NCBI GenBank assembly: GCA_016648135.1
Contig: JADDOH010002329.1
Coordinates: 248,001-312,000 of the forward strand
DNA from: Agrypnia vestita
Lineage: Eukaryota; Arthropoda; Insecta; Trichoptera; Phryganeidae
DNA length: 64,000 nt
Reading direction: 5' to 3'
In this document: one piece after another, positions 54,224-64,000 of the stretch
Position numbering within the stretch: position 1 is the first letter of the stretch
Layout: each line of letters starts with the position of its first letter
The notes under the pieces: model-generated
The model's database searches: none
The model's input: only the letters and a program-made list of their open reading frames with translations
Told to the model about the DNA's origin: nothing
Position numbers and translations under genes: made by a program

Positions 54224-55125
54224 ACAATTAAGTTCTTAAATGAAAATCACAAGGAAATAAGAATGGAACAAAAAATATTTAATTTTAAAATAAAGCTTCG
54301 AAAATATTTTGTGTAAGTTGATATTGGTAATAAATTGTGTTTATATTAGAGCATATATTTTTTATTTGCGTATGCACCCTTTTAAGAAATATAAATAAAT
54401 AAATTAGTAACCTTATCAAAATAGCTAATTCATACGTGAGCATTATAGGAAAATATATTAGACCTATTTAGATTTTTTGAATTTTTATTCAAAGTAAAAA
54501 TAAAAAAACCCAAATAGTGTTAAATTTTTTCAATTGCACCCTTCTATTCATGTATTCCTACCTCCCTCAAGTTCTTCCGCAAATGTGAGTTTCAAACGAA
54601 GTTTTCAAAATAAAAAGTAATTTATATTTCAAAACAAAGTAAACTGACAACTGTACAGCGATGTAAAATCCATCATAACGGAAGCTAATGACTAATAGAC
54701 TGGCGCTTCACCTTATCCGGACGCTAGCACCGACTCAAAAGGATTTTTTTTTGTATTGCCGATCGGCGGGAAATTGATACTCTTTTAACACGCTCACCTT
54801 TACTATACGAGGCAATGAAGCGAGAGGAGTAGGCACCACTTCAGTGCTCCTAATAGGAATGTTAACTATTTTTTTTTAAATCGAGCGCTTCGAACACACG
54901 GCGAAAAATGAAAGCTAAACGCTTTTCCTTGTGTTCTTGTGTCGCCAGATTTCATACATTTTATACGAATTTAGAAACTGAAATTCTCGTAGAATATTCA
55001 ATTTTCAATTGCATTGCTAATAAATCGTCATTTATTATACATTTATGCAAACAATTTTAGACACAAAATTCTTTTACAATTTACATATAATTTAAATATA
55101 AATTTAAGTATTATAAATTAAGTTA
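54224..55125. other. AT-rich with a weak GC patch at 54690-54960
   Basis: The patch includes CTTATCCGGACGCTAGCACC and TTGCCGATCGGCGGG. No coding support. Confidence 0.35.
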
Positions 55126-55129
55126 TTAA

Positions 55130-55560
55130 TTACGATAAATTATATAAGTCTCTTGGAGACGGAGCTATTGTCAAACTGCATGGAAGTCTTTTTATATGAT
55201 CCCCGGGGCTTACACCCTGAATGTGCTGGCTTAAATGATCACTCTACACAATGCACCGCTCACCAATTCCGCCGTAATAACATCCACACATTATCAAATT
55301 TTATATATGTTCAAAATCTGAAAACCCTTTATATATTTGAAGGGAGTATGCTAGAGACTCTGTATCCTTCTTGTGAAATAGTAAACCTACATATATTTCG
55401 CAGCTGGTGAGGATACCTATATATTTTATATATAATTATTTTAATGTATATATGATTTTTTACAAATCATTTAACATATCTACTAATGTGGACAAATCCA
55501 GTAATTGTGTTCTCAGAACATACTTAAAAATATTGTTAAGTTAAGTTATATAATCACCTG
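55130..55560 (+). mobile_element. Family A element, left repeat and interior
   Basis: AGTCTCTTGGAGACGGAGC, GGGGCTTACACCCTGAATGT, GGCTTAAATGATCACTCTAC and TGTGTTCTCAGAACATACTT align with other copies. The right terminal repeat is deleted. The plus ORF 55153-55410 is non-coding repeat. Confidence 0.7.
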
Positions 55561-56820
55561 GTATAATCAGTCGTGGGTAATAAAATAAAAATAAAATGCG
55601 TGGGTAATATTTATATTAATAATTTCTTTCCTCACACCTTTGTTACAAGTCACTAAAGTTTTTTTTAATGATAAACAAAGCATTTATGCAAAGTTCTAAT
55701 TCATTCTAGTTGCAAGTTTTAGAAGTTCTGATAAAAGAAGTAAAAATACTAGAATCAATACGATTCTAGAAGTCGGATAAATTATGTTTTTTTCCTTTGC
55801 AAACCAAACTGGACTGCTGTTGGTTCATGTCTACGCTCTGGATGCAAATGAAAGATGTTTTTGGTCATACAAAACATATCTTATTATACCGAGAACACAA
55901 AACGTGAAAGAGTACCTACCTTTACTCTGAACGCACACATGTAGCTTGCACAGATGTTTTATTAAGTTCGTATGAAAATAGTCACGCAGTTATGGCATCC
56001 ATTTCTATTAATTATGCGGATGCCGTGGTTTTCCCGCGGTTTTGAGCCATTTTCCGCTAATTCATTGTAAGTTGCTCTAAAAGCCTCTAGTGACAGCTAA
56101 GTGCAAACTTGTATATCCAGATTTAATATTTAATTCATTTGTATCTTTATTACACATATAAATCTTTTTTTAATGATACACAAGCGTACATATTAGATAT
56201 TTTACATAACTAAAATAAATCATTTCTATGAATATTGGCAATCCCGTTGTGCGGAATGAGTTACTATGCCATGTATCTATTTGGCATCATATATGCTTGG
56301 AAATTGATATAAAAATCTACCAAAGCGCTCATAATGTTTTTGATATTTAGTGCCTTGTGATTAACCATTTTTCATTCAAATTTATAATTATACTTTTATT
56401 ACGTGAGTTTTTTTATTCCCCTGATGAAAGAAATGGATTTTACGAGACCGGTTAATTGCTTGTTAGAAATAATAAAACAAAAACATATACAAAAGAAATC
56501 AAATATTAGATCCCATCCTAAATATTAATATGGATGGAATAATAAAGAAAAATCCCAGACAACAACTTATACCTATATTAATATTTTTCATGGAAGCACT
56601 ATTGTGAATTTAAATATTTAAAATATAGTCCTATAATATTTTTAACAAATTAGATGAATTAATCAGAATGATGTATAGAATTTAAATAGATTTTCAAAGG
56701 TTCATTGCAATATAAAATTGATAGATATTTTAAATAATGTATATACATATAAATCCAAAATGTTTCGCGATCTAGTTAGTTACTGTGACAAATCTGGAAT
56801 CGCTATTCCCCAGAAGGGAA
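55561..56820. other. 1.26 kb AT-rich; possible decayed PLE terminus at 56415-56450
   Basis: CTGATGA at 56418-56424 is followed 16 bases later by GAGA and then ACCGGT, a layout like the other hammerheads but with GAAA changed and stem II weak. It may be a dead copy or chance. The rest is unannotated. Confidence 0.3.
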
Positions 56821-56822
56821 AT

Positions 56823-57057
56823 GGGGTATAAAAGCAAAGACAGCAATATCCAAAAAAAATGTAATGTAGTCGTCGAGGCTTATTAATTTATAATTTACGG
56901 AATTTGAGATTTTATGGAGAACATAGCCTATACATTTATAGGAAACATGATTTTGGAAGGGATAGATACATACAATCTAAAATTCAGTACATTTTAAGTT
57001 GGGTGAATGCATTAAAAAAAAATATTTTTGTGTATATTACTGCTTTTGCTTTTATAC
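56823..57057. mobile_element. Family B hairpin MITE, copy 3
   Basis: It starts GGGGTATAAAAGCAAAGACA then GCAATATCC and ends TATTACTGCTTTTGCTTTTA then TAC. The arms are partially eroded (AGTCGTCGAGGCTTATTAAT). The centre matches copy 1 (GGAAACATGATTTTGG). Confidence 0.7.
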
Positions 57058-57113
57058 AAATATTCTGTATTCGTATTCCATTTTTCTACGTTCATTTTCT
57101 GTTGGTTGGTATA

Positions 57114-57582
57114 CAGGGTAACTCGGAGCCAGTTGCAAAAACTTCAGGGGGTCTTCTTCATTCAATTTTTTAATAGAAAATATTCTTTACACTTTTGGTA
57201 AAATGTCAATAGTTAAGGAGATAAGCAAGATCAAATTTTACATTTTTTTAAAATATTTCTCACTTATCTTCGGTAAAACCTTAGACTACCAAAAAATTAA
57301 TTTATATCTTTATTGAATATTAAAAATTCATCGCAATCTTGCAAAAAAATGTGGTTCAAATTTCTGAATGGTTTTAATCATTTTATTTTACTTGTACAAG
57401 TTACTTTCATGATACTCCAACGTTTTACTGAAGATAAGTCAGAAATATTAAGACAAAATGCAAACTGTGATGTCCCTCATCTTCTGAAGTACTAACATTT
57501 CACCAAAAGTTAATGTAGTATTTTCTATTCAAAATTAATGAACCTCCTCCGAGGATTTTGCTATCAGCAACAAAACACCCTG
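57114..57582. mobile_element. Family F-related foldback element
   Basis: The ends CAGGGTAACTCGGAGCC and TTGTTGCTGATAGC-type sequence face each other (right end CAAAACACCCTG). The inner parts TTACACTTTTGGTAAAATGT and AACATTTCACCAAAAGTTAA also mirror. No transposase. Confidence 0.6.
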
Positions 57583-58295
57583 CACATTTCTAATTTTTCA
57601 TCTTATGTTTTACAAATATTGTAGAACTAGGTATGTTTTAAAAATAGTGACATCATAATGCGTTTCAATTAAAAATAAAATTTTAAATTTGATTGAAGAT
57701 ACATCCACCATTATGAAGGCAGATAAATCTCCCGATATCTTTCATCAGAGACCTATATTTACTCCCTTTATATAAACTCGTGGCGTCTGCTTGCTTGCTT
57801 GCCGTCGAAAAAACTTTGGATCGATTTTTAACCCTTTTCCCGTGATCCAATCGAGCTGAAACTTTGCAAGCAGACTCGTGGCGACGATCAATAAGATCTA
57901 TCATATTTTAGTTAAAAAAAAAATTATAGTATAATTTCGGATTTTTAGAAAATTTAATAGTTTTTTTCAAATTGGAATCATTACAAAAGTTTGATTACTA
58001 CCAACGGCGGCCCGATAACGTCACGGAATATTTAAAATTTGAATTACTCCGAAAATTTATGACAATTTGTTCACAGATGACAGCACACTTCGGTTTTTTG
58101 GGAAGAAATCAAACAATAAAGAGATATTTTTAGAGATTTCTGACATAGACATTTGTCTAGACATGTTTCATTTTCAGTCAATCAATTATTTAATTACATG
58201 ATGGGAAAGGGAATAAAATAAAAACTTGGTTTTTACGGGTTACTTTTTTTAATGCTGTGGTCTGTGGTGTGTATCTGTGGTCGTGTATTATTTGG
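57583..58295. repeat. Unassigned, with small inverted motif at 57780-57885
   Basis: ACTCGTGGCGTCTGCTTGC at about 57776 is echoed by GCAAGCAGACTCGTGGCG at about 57867, giving both a direct and an inverted component. The sequence between (CTTTGGATCGATTTTTAACC) is not recognised. Confidence 0.45.
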
Positions 58296-58299
58296 GCGC

Positions 58300-58470
58300 T
58301 TGCATTGTCCGCTAAAGACCCGCTAATTGTCGGATCAATTCCGGCATTGCCCGTGGAAAGTACTAGAACAATCGCGTCCGACGATGACGGGCCGCGGGCC
58401 GGTGGGGGGGCGCGGGGCGAGTGCCCGCCAGGCGGGGTGGGTTTGTGAGATCGATCGCCAGATAGCCAGT
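58300..58470. promoter_or_regulatory. Very GC-rich island, candidate regulatory element
   Basis: GGGCCGCGGGCCGGTGGGGG and CGGGGCGAGTGCCCGCCAGG (58390-58435) lie within AT-rich DNA. They are preceded by GCTAATTGTCGGATCAATTC and followed by GATCGATCGCC. Open frames on both strands have no recognisable protein. Composition and motif mix resemble the islands at 24.2 and 49.5 kb. Confidence 0.35.
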
Positions 58471-58800
58471 CTCAGTGAGTGATTTAGCAAAACGGAATAC
58501 AATGCAAATGATTAACATATATAACATTATCATACAACTACTGAATAACATGAATAATTACAAGCGCCTAGCCCGCGCTGCCGCACGGAGCGGGATTCTT
58601 CTTGCATTATAAGGAAATCCTTTTTTTCGTGCGGCAACTTCATTTGACTAGCTGTTGACATGCTCCGAGTTATGGGGTCGCTGTGATAAAAGTTCGCTTT
58701 GGATATATTGCAAGTGACTCAAGAATTATTGTAGCATCGTACGTATGCCTCATAGGGTATTCGTCTTGTACGCCACAATGGAGGGAGCCACTTTATTAAA
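58471..58800. other. GC-richer patch with short hairpin
   Basis: GCTGCCGCACG at about 58577 and CGTGCGGCAAC at about 58629 are inverted complements about 40 bp apart. Possible element terminus; no gene. Confidence 0.4.
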
Positions 58801-58801
58801 T

Positions 58802-59199
58802 CTTAACAATTTTTTCTTCTTCAAATATAGCAAAATTATATTGTGGTGACATAATTATAATTTACATAAATTAACTTCGTAAACACCACATATTTATTGA
58901 AAAAATTCAACATGTTTCGAAGCCAATGGCTTCTTCGTCTGGATAACAAAAATAAAATTTAAAAATCGAAGTATATATCAAAATATTAAAAAGTTATGTA
59001 AGGAAAATGGTGATATAAAGTACCTACTTAACATGAAAATAAATTTAAAAGATGACTATTTGCAAAAAGGACCTGATTATTTATAACATTCAATTTACTA
59101 TTTACACTCTTTCTTATTTCCAAAATTTCTAATTTATCAAGTTGTGATTCTGTATAATTTGATAAAAATTAAATTATTTAATTTGAAAACTTAACAATT
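58802..59199 (-). mobile_element. PLE insertion (family P1) with 10-bp target-site duplication
   Basis: CTTAACAATT occurs at 58802-58811 and 59190-59199. In minus orientation the insert holds the P1 C-terminal coding tail (YTESQLDKLEILEIRKSVNS at about 59100-59160). Then comes a pseudo-LTR with decayed hammerhead (CAGACGA in place of CTGANGA; stem II AAGCC/GGCTT and GAAAC intact at about 58916) and the GAAGAAG-type end. It is the closest relative of the copy at 45557-46024. Confidence 0.85.
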
Positions 59200-59224
59200 A
59201 AATATTTTATGTATATATATATAT

Positions 59225-59705
59225 GTTCTGAGAACTCAATGACTGGATTTATCCACTGCGGAATTGTTATTTAATTAAGATAAATTATATAAGTCTCACA
59301 GAGACGAAGCTTTTTATGTGAGAAACATTTTTTTTTAATTTAATTAGTAATATATATAATATTTTATTACAAAGATATCATGAAAATATTTATAATTCTT
59401 TTTTTTTGTATGTATATACCTCACCAAAAAGAATTACAATTCTTGTATGTGTATGGAAGTCTTTTTGTACGATGGCTCAGGACTTGCAATCTATATGAAT
59501 CAGCTTAAGTGATCACTCTACACAATGCAATGTTCACCAATTCCAGCGTAAGGACATACACAAATGGATTTTTTTAAAGTTATATACATGTTCCGAATAG
59601 GAATGATCCGTATATTTCAAGGGGGCTATACTAGAGACATCTGTAGTCTCTTCTCATGAAACAGTTTACATAGATATCGCAGCTGGTATGATACTTCTAT
59701 ATACT
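59225..59705. mobile_element. Family A element, mixed copy
   Basis: GTTCTGAGAACTCAATGACT, AGTCTCACAGAGACGAAGCT, then GTATGGAAGTCTTTTTGTAC, GATGGCTCAGGACTTGC, CTTAAGTGATCACTCTACAC and TAGAGACATCTGTAG match the family. The order trailer-TIR-insert-interior suggests an internal insertion at about 59325-59450. Confidence 0.65.
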
Positions 59706-59715
59706 GTTGTATTTT

Positions 59716-59828
59716 GCTATAACTTTGTGGTTATTCATTATGAATAATTTGTGCTATAACTTTGTGGTTATTCATTATGAATAATTAAACTAATTAACTT
59801 TGTTTATCATCACTAAGTTAATTAGTTT
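59716..59828. repeat. 37-bp tandem duplication followed by 14-bp palindrome
   Basis: GCTATAACTTTGTGGTTATT (start of the unit) occurs at 59716 and 59753, 37 bp apart. Immediately after, AAACTAATTAACTT (59787-59800) is exactly mirrored by AAGTTAATTAGTTT (59815-59828). Confidence 0.85.
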
Positions 59829-60810
59829 ATTTATATACTTCAATATTTTTAAGGCGCCAAATATTAGTTTATTAGTTGGGGTACTTTTCATGTCACATTG
59901 AAATGGATGATATTTGGTTATGATATATGTATGTACATATATCTGACTTCACTGTGCGTTCATCTTTTTAATAATTTAATCATCTTATTTTCGAATTCCT
60001 ACAAAGAATTTTTTGCAGTGTTATAAGAAATCCACACTTTTGTTGTCTTAATATTCTGTATAAGTGTATTCTACTGTTGCTAGACCACAGTAAATTATTA
60101 TATTTTAGACGTATTCCGAATAATAAACTATTTTCGAGGTCAGATTTGCATTTTATGCCGGAGAAAATGATACATTAACTTACTATAAACGTTTATGTCA
60201 TGAAATCGCAATCTAACCGTAGTACATATTTCCGTAATATCAACAATGTACGAACAAACGTATGGGAATTTTGTTTGATCGTTTTTTCATTGTTAATATG
60301 TTTAAAAAGGTTTTACCGGCTACGAAACAATGCATCAACGAGATATAAATCTTATGGCGCTTGTCGGAGGGGAATTAGTTTGAAAGCTGAAAGAGCTCTT
60401 TAATCTTTGTTCAATAAAAAATATTTAAATGAAATGAATTGTGTCTTCAATCAGATTTACATCTTTCGAATCGCTTTTTGCATTCGGTTCAATCATATTC
60501 AAATGTATACACACATTACACAAGAGCTCCATTTTGTGGTGGATTATTTCGTTTTACAAATCATTTTGTATTAAGATATTAACAAAACCATTAAAATACA
60601 TTTTATATTATTATTCAACTTATCAAGACAACCTGCATATTATAATAATTTTAAAATAATCACGATTTAACAATATTTCATTACAAATTAAATTAAAAAC
60701 AAATTCATTTGGTTTTAATCACTTTTTTTAAAATAGAGATGTGAACACGTAATACGTGTCACATCAATATTCTTACTATTTGTGTTTGTGCTTTGAAAAA
60801 GGACTAACTT
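59829..60810. other. 1 kb AT-rich sequence, nothing recognised
   Basis: The plus ORFs here are short and featureless. Confidence 0.4.
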
Positions 60811-60814
60811 GTTG

Positions 60815-60895
60815 GTCTGGGGTGAGATTAGAATCTGTAACCTTTGAATCACGAAGCGAGAGTTTTACCCACAAGGCCAACAAGCTACTCATTTT
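60815..60895 (-). mobile_element. tRNA-derived SINE-like relic
   Basis: On the minus strand TAGCTTGTTGGCCTTGTGGG is followed by CTCTCGCTTCGTGATTCAAA and GGTTACAGATTCTAATC, in the order A box, anticodon-like arm, B box. Degenerate, not a functional tRNA. Confidence 0.4.
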
Positions 60896-61885
60896 TGGTA
60901 AAACCAATTTTCGGCTCCTTCTTCAGGGCAAAGTAGATTACAAAACATGTGCAATTATATATTTTTTGGCAACTTGTTTTTGTATTTGCGTGTGACATTA
61001 TTTTGATGTTTAGTTTATAGTTTACTCTGAAGCCATCTTCAAGGAAAATATTTATTTATTCAAAAATTGTTCCTCATCTAAAATGCTGTGCGCTGAAGAA
61101 TGTACCGAGCCGAGAGGGAACCGTCTCCAGATCCCACTCAGACCCGACTGTCCGTTGCTTGTTTTTGACACGCTCTATAATTTAAATGATAAATATTTTA
61201 GAGTTAGCAAGAATAAGAAATGCATGAGGAGCTCAGCTTGTAATTACTTCGCCCCGGGTTGCTTTATTACACCGCCTCGTTCATTGTATGCATTCAGCAT
61301 AGTGAATATTACATCTTTTATTACTTTACCTACTTCTTGAATGGTCCGCGTAAGTGGTGGATGACAGGGCCCAGTAAAAACGACGGCAGAATCAAGACGT
61401 TTGTATTTTTTTGCACCAATCAAAGACACAGATATCACTGTGTATCTCTATACATGTACATACAACAGGACTTTATTAAATTTACGACAATTTAAAAAAT
61501 AATGATGATGAAAAAAACGCGTTACCTCATCAAATCGCGACACGACAAAAGGCCCACGTAACATTAGACCCAACAAAATTTCAAAATGTTTTTTATTAGA
61601 GAGTTTTAAATAAATTAGTGAATCAATAATGGTGACGACATTTTTGAATACACTCTTTAACAACTTCTTAAAAACCTATAGGTACGATCAAATCAATAAA
61701 CGATAATATTGGATATTATAAATTGAAACAAAAAATACGTATAAGGTTCGGTAAGGTTAGCTTTGACTAAAAAACGTGCAGTATGTGCCTTCAGCACAGT
61801 TCTTCAGAAGTACCGTGATAAAAACCTTCGGAAGGATTTCGCCAGTTATAAAGATTAAAAAATATTTGTTTAAATTCAAGGTATG
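60896..61885. other. Mostly unannotated; GC-richer patch at 61083-61300
   Basis: The plus ORF 61083-61340 covers a moderately GC-rich stretch (GAACCGTCTCCAGATCCCAC, CTTCGCCCCGGGTTGC) without a recognised domain or a convincing splice context. Confidence 0.35.
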
Positions 61886-61889
61886 AAAA

Positions 61890-62080
61890 CTTCCGTCACG
61901 TGAGATGGTTTGGTCAAGCGGAACGTATGAGTGAGGTGAGGAAGGTATAGAACTTCCATGATCAGATAATGTGCCAAATTTTGAAGAATAGCCTGTTAAA
62001 AACTTCAACATGAAGGGCGTATGAATGTGTTGGGGGGTCAGGATAAAACACTGTGGCGTTCTATCACCTGTGATAGGTAG
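61890..62080 (+). pseudogene. RTE-type LINE C-terminal relic
   Basis: In frame from 61891: RHVRWFGQAERMSEVRKV then a stop; further on the pieces ILK and TLWRSIT recur in shifted frames. The 'RWFGH-ERM ... WRSI' order is that of RTE-type LINEs. Heavily decayed. Confidence 0.5.
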
Positions 62081-64000
62081 TCAGTTGGTTAGAAATTGGA
62101 AAGGCATCTTGCTGAATAATCCTATGTTTATTTTAATATCATTTATATATATTTGTACGGCATACTGCATGCTATAATCTTAATAATCTTATTATTAAAA
62201 TATACTTTATGTAGCGCATAAGACAGTCCATCACATAAGTACTTTTGATTTATTTAGTTTCTGTCTCTTTAGTCTCTAAAAGACGCGGTCCAAATTATAG
62301 TTTTAAGGTACCTATTACGGACAAAGTATTAGAATATTGTACAACGTTATCAAAATATCCGTAAAACGATTTTAAAAATGTTTTCATTGCATCTCGATTA
62401 AGTACAAATGTTACGTACTGTTCGATTATTATTTTAAACGGAGTTTAGCAACGGAAAAGTTGTTTTATTATTAAAGAGGTCATATCAATTTTCCGCAACG
62501 TTTATTCGATATATCTCCGCGGAGTTCAGTAAGATTTCTCAGCCACGGTTGCTTATATTCCTCGAACCATTGTTTTTGTTAATATGTACAATACAACACA
62601 ATACAATAAAATAATTCACTACTTACATTCCGGCATCTCGCTATCTCCGATCTTTTGCATAAATTACTTTATGACTACTTTGTTAATGCTGTATGTTTTA
62701 TCAGTGTAAAAAATGAAAAGTAAGATTCGCGCCCGCTGATAATATTGTGTGGCATAAAATAAACTACAAGTAATAAAAAACCTTTTCTGATTGAGGTTTT
62801 TTATACGCGGCCTACATTAATTGACACTCATTTGAGAAGGAACACGTGTCCATCAATCATTAACACTACAACCTACAGCCGGGCTTATGGCGAAACGCGT
62901 TTTCTTTCATGGTGAAGTGGAATGAATTTTTATGTAAATCATTGCCTTAATTTGTAGTAAGAAACTTCTTAATTGTTAGATCCATGTTCAAAATATAATA
63001 CACTTTATTTATTTATTGTTATAAGTAATCAGTACGCATTGCATTTCGAAGATTTAACAATGTACTAGATTATCTAACAATTAAATTAACGTTTTGTTGG
63101 TGTTATTCGATTTTTCAGATGATCGTTTCTAGATATTTAAATGAATTTAAATATGAGATGTTTTATTTATTGCAATATGAGATAAATACGGAATATTATA
63201 AAATCCAATTTGAGGTCAGAGATGACTAAGGTATGCAAATTTACCGGAAAATTGCATGACGGGTAAATCGGTAAAAGTCTGAATTTAATATCGGTTTACC
63301 GGTAATTATGAAGATGTCAGAAATGAATATAATGACATTATATTATGATAATGAAAACAATAAATTGGTAAAAAACTTTTTAATGAAAATAAATTGTTAC
63401 ATATTCATATTTATTTTACACAAAGATTATTTAGTTTAGTATGCGCAAGCTTATCTAAAAGAAATCGGCTTCTTTCAAAAGTTATTATGTGGTACAAAGA
63501 TTTGTGCGTTATCGCATAAATACGTCAATCTATTTAAAATATAATTCAAAAATAATGATTTTGATAAAATCATATATTTACTCCTTATAAAAAATACAAA
63601 ATATAGTAATAAAATAAAGTATAGAAACTATTTTTAAATTTCTCGCCCCGCAGATTAATAAATAAATATTGTGACTATTTTATAAACATTGCAAATGTAT
63701 ATTTAATTTAGTTTATTTTTAGGTTATCAATAAATTTTATAATTTAAATCAATTATCACTATAAGTTTTGTTTAATTATATTTTTGTAATTCTTTTTATT
63801 TAATAAATAGACGAAATAAAAAAATGTTATTGTACATGAATTTTTTTGAAAACCGTTTTTACAAAAGTTTTTTTTGTAAGCCCTTTTCTTCACAATTCCA
63901 GATAAATGACTTGATAATACAATGCGATTTTAAGGTAAAAACCGTGCGGATTTTTTTGTAAATTTAATGGTAAAATGCATAAATTATTTAGTAGATTAAT
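62081..64000. other. 1.9 kb AT-rich; weak patches only
   Basis: A small hairpin (ATAAAAAACCT / AGGTTTTTTAT) lies at about 62776-62803. TTTACCGGAAAATTGC and GGTTTACCGGTAATTATG at 63239-63309 repeat an ACCGGTAA-like motif, and CAGAGATGAC at 63217 resembles a hAT end. No gene recognised. Confidence 0.4.

Noticed and set aside
56415..56455. Additional hammerhead ribozyme
   Set aside because: CTGATGA is present, but GAAA reads GAGA and stem II is weak; kept only as a possible dead copy.

Overview
This window looks like AT-rich, gene-poor nuclear DNA from an animal, most probably an insect. It has no long ORF, rRNA, operon or CRISPR. It does hold many decayed retrotransposons, hairpin DNA transposons (MITEs), tRNA-derived SINE heads and TA microsatellites. 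The mix of Penelope-like elements (PLEs), RTE- and CR1/Jockey-type LINE tails, mariner/pogo/hAT/piggyBac-like ends and Helitron-like termini fits an insect. I cannot fix the order. The window could be a large intron or an intergenic desert. The only possible host exon I see is a short GC-rich 3'-terminal-exon-like ORF at 14,012-14,138 (minus), and it is tentative.

Layout. 1-13 kb: degenerate repeats, MITE families A-F, a CR1-like LINE tail (8.6-9.3 kb), tRNA-like SINE heads and a Helitron-like end. 13-20 kb: a hammerhead-ribozyme PLE terminus (13.4 kb), the candidate exon, a PLE remnant, a recent 306-bp tandem duplication (15.2-15.8 kb) and a Helitron-like repeat with an 830-bp insert. 20-28 kb: LINE tails, a nested transposon stack (22.5-24.0 kb), a GC-rich island (24.2-24.5 kb) and inverted PLE termini (25.7-26.3 kb). 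28-40 kb: a PLE with a decayed GIY-YIG domain and a hammerhead (30.5-31.4 kb), a 5'-truncated LINE with a 13-bp target-site duplication (33.1 kb), a four-unit tandem array (37.9-38.8 kb) and a GC-rich patch. 40-64 kb: a CpG-rich island (42.5 kb), two PLE insertions with clean target-site duplications (45.6 and 58.8 kb), a 0.4-kb direct repeat pair (48-49.4 kb), a second conserved-looking island (49.5 kb) and more MITE copies.

The most notable signal is a set of hammerhead ribozyme motifs in the pseudo-LTRs of at least three PLE families. Each has a CUGANGA core, stem II, GAAA and a palindromic stem III. Two have canonical cores, a third has CUGACGA, and others are traceably decayed. PLE hammerheads are known in general. 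What may be new here is the set of families and the copy with an exceptionally long stem I. The GC-rich islands in otherwise AT-rich DNA are the best candidates for host regulatory sequence.
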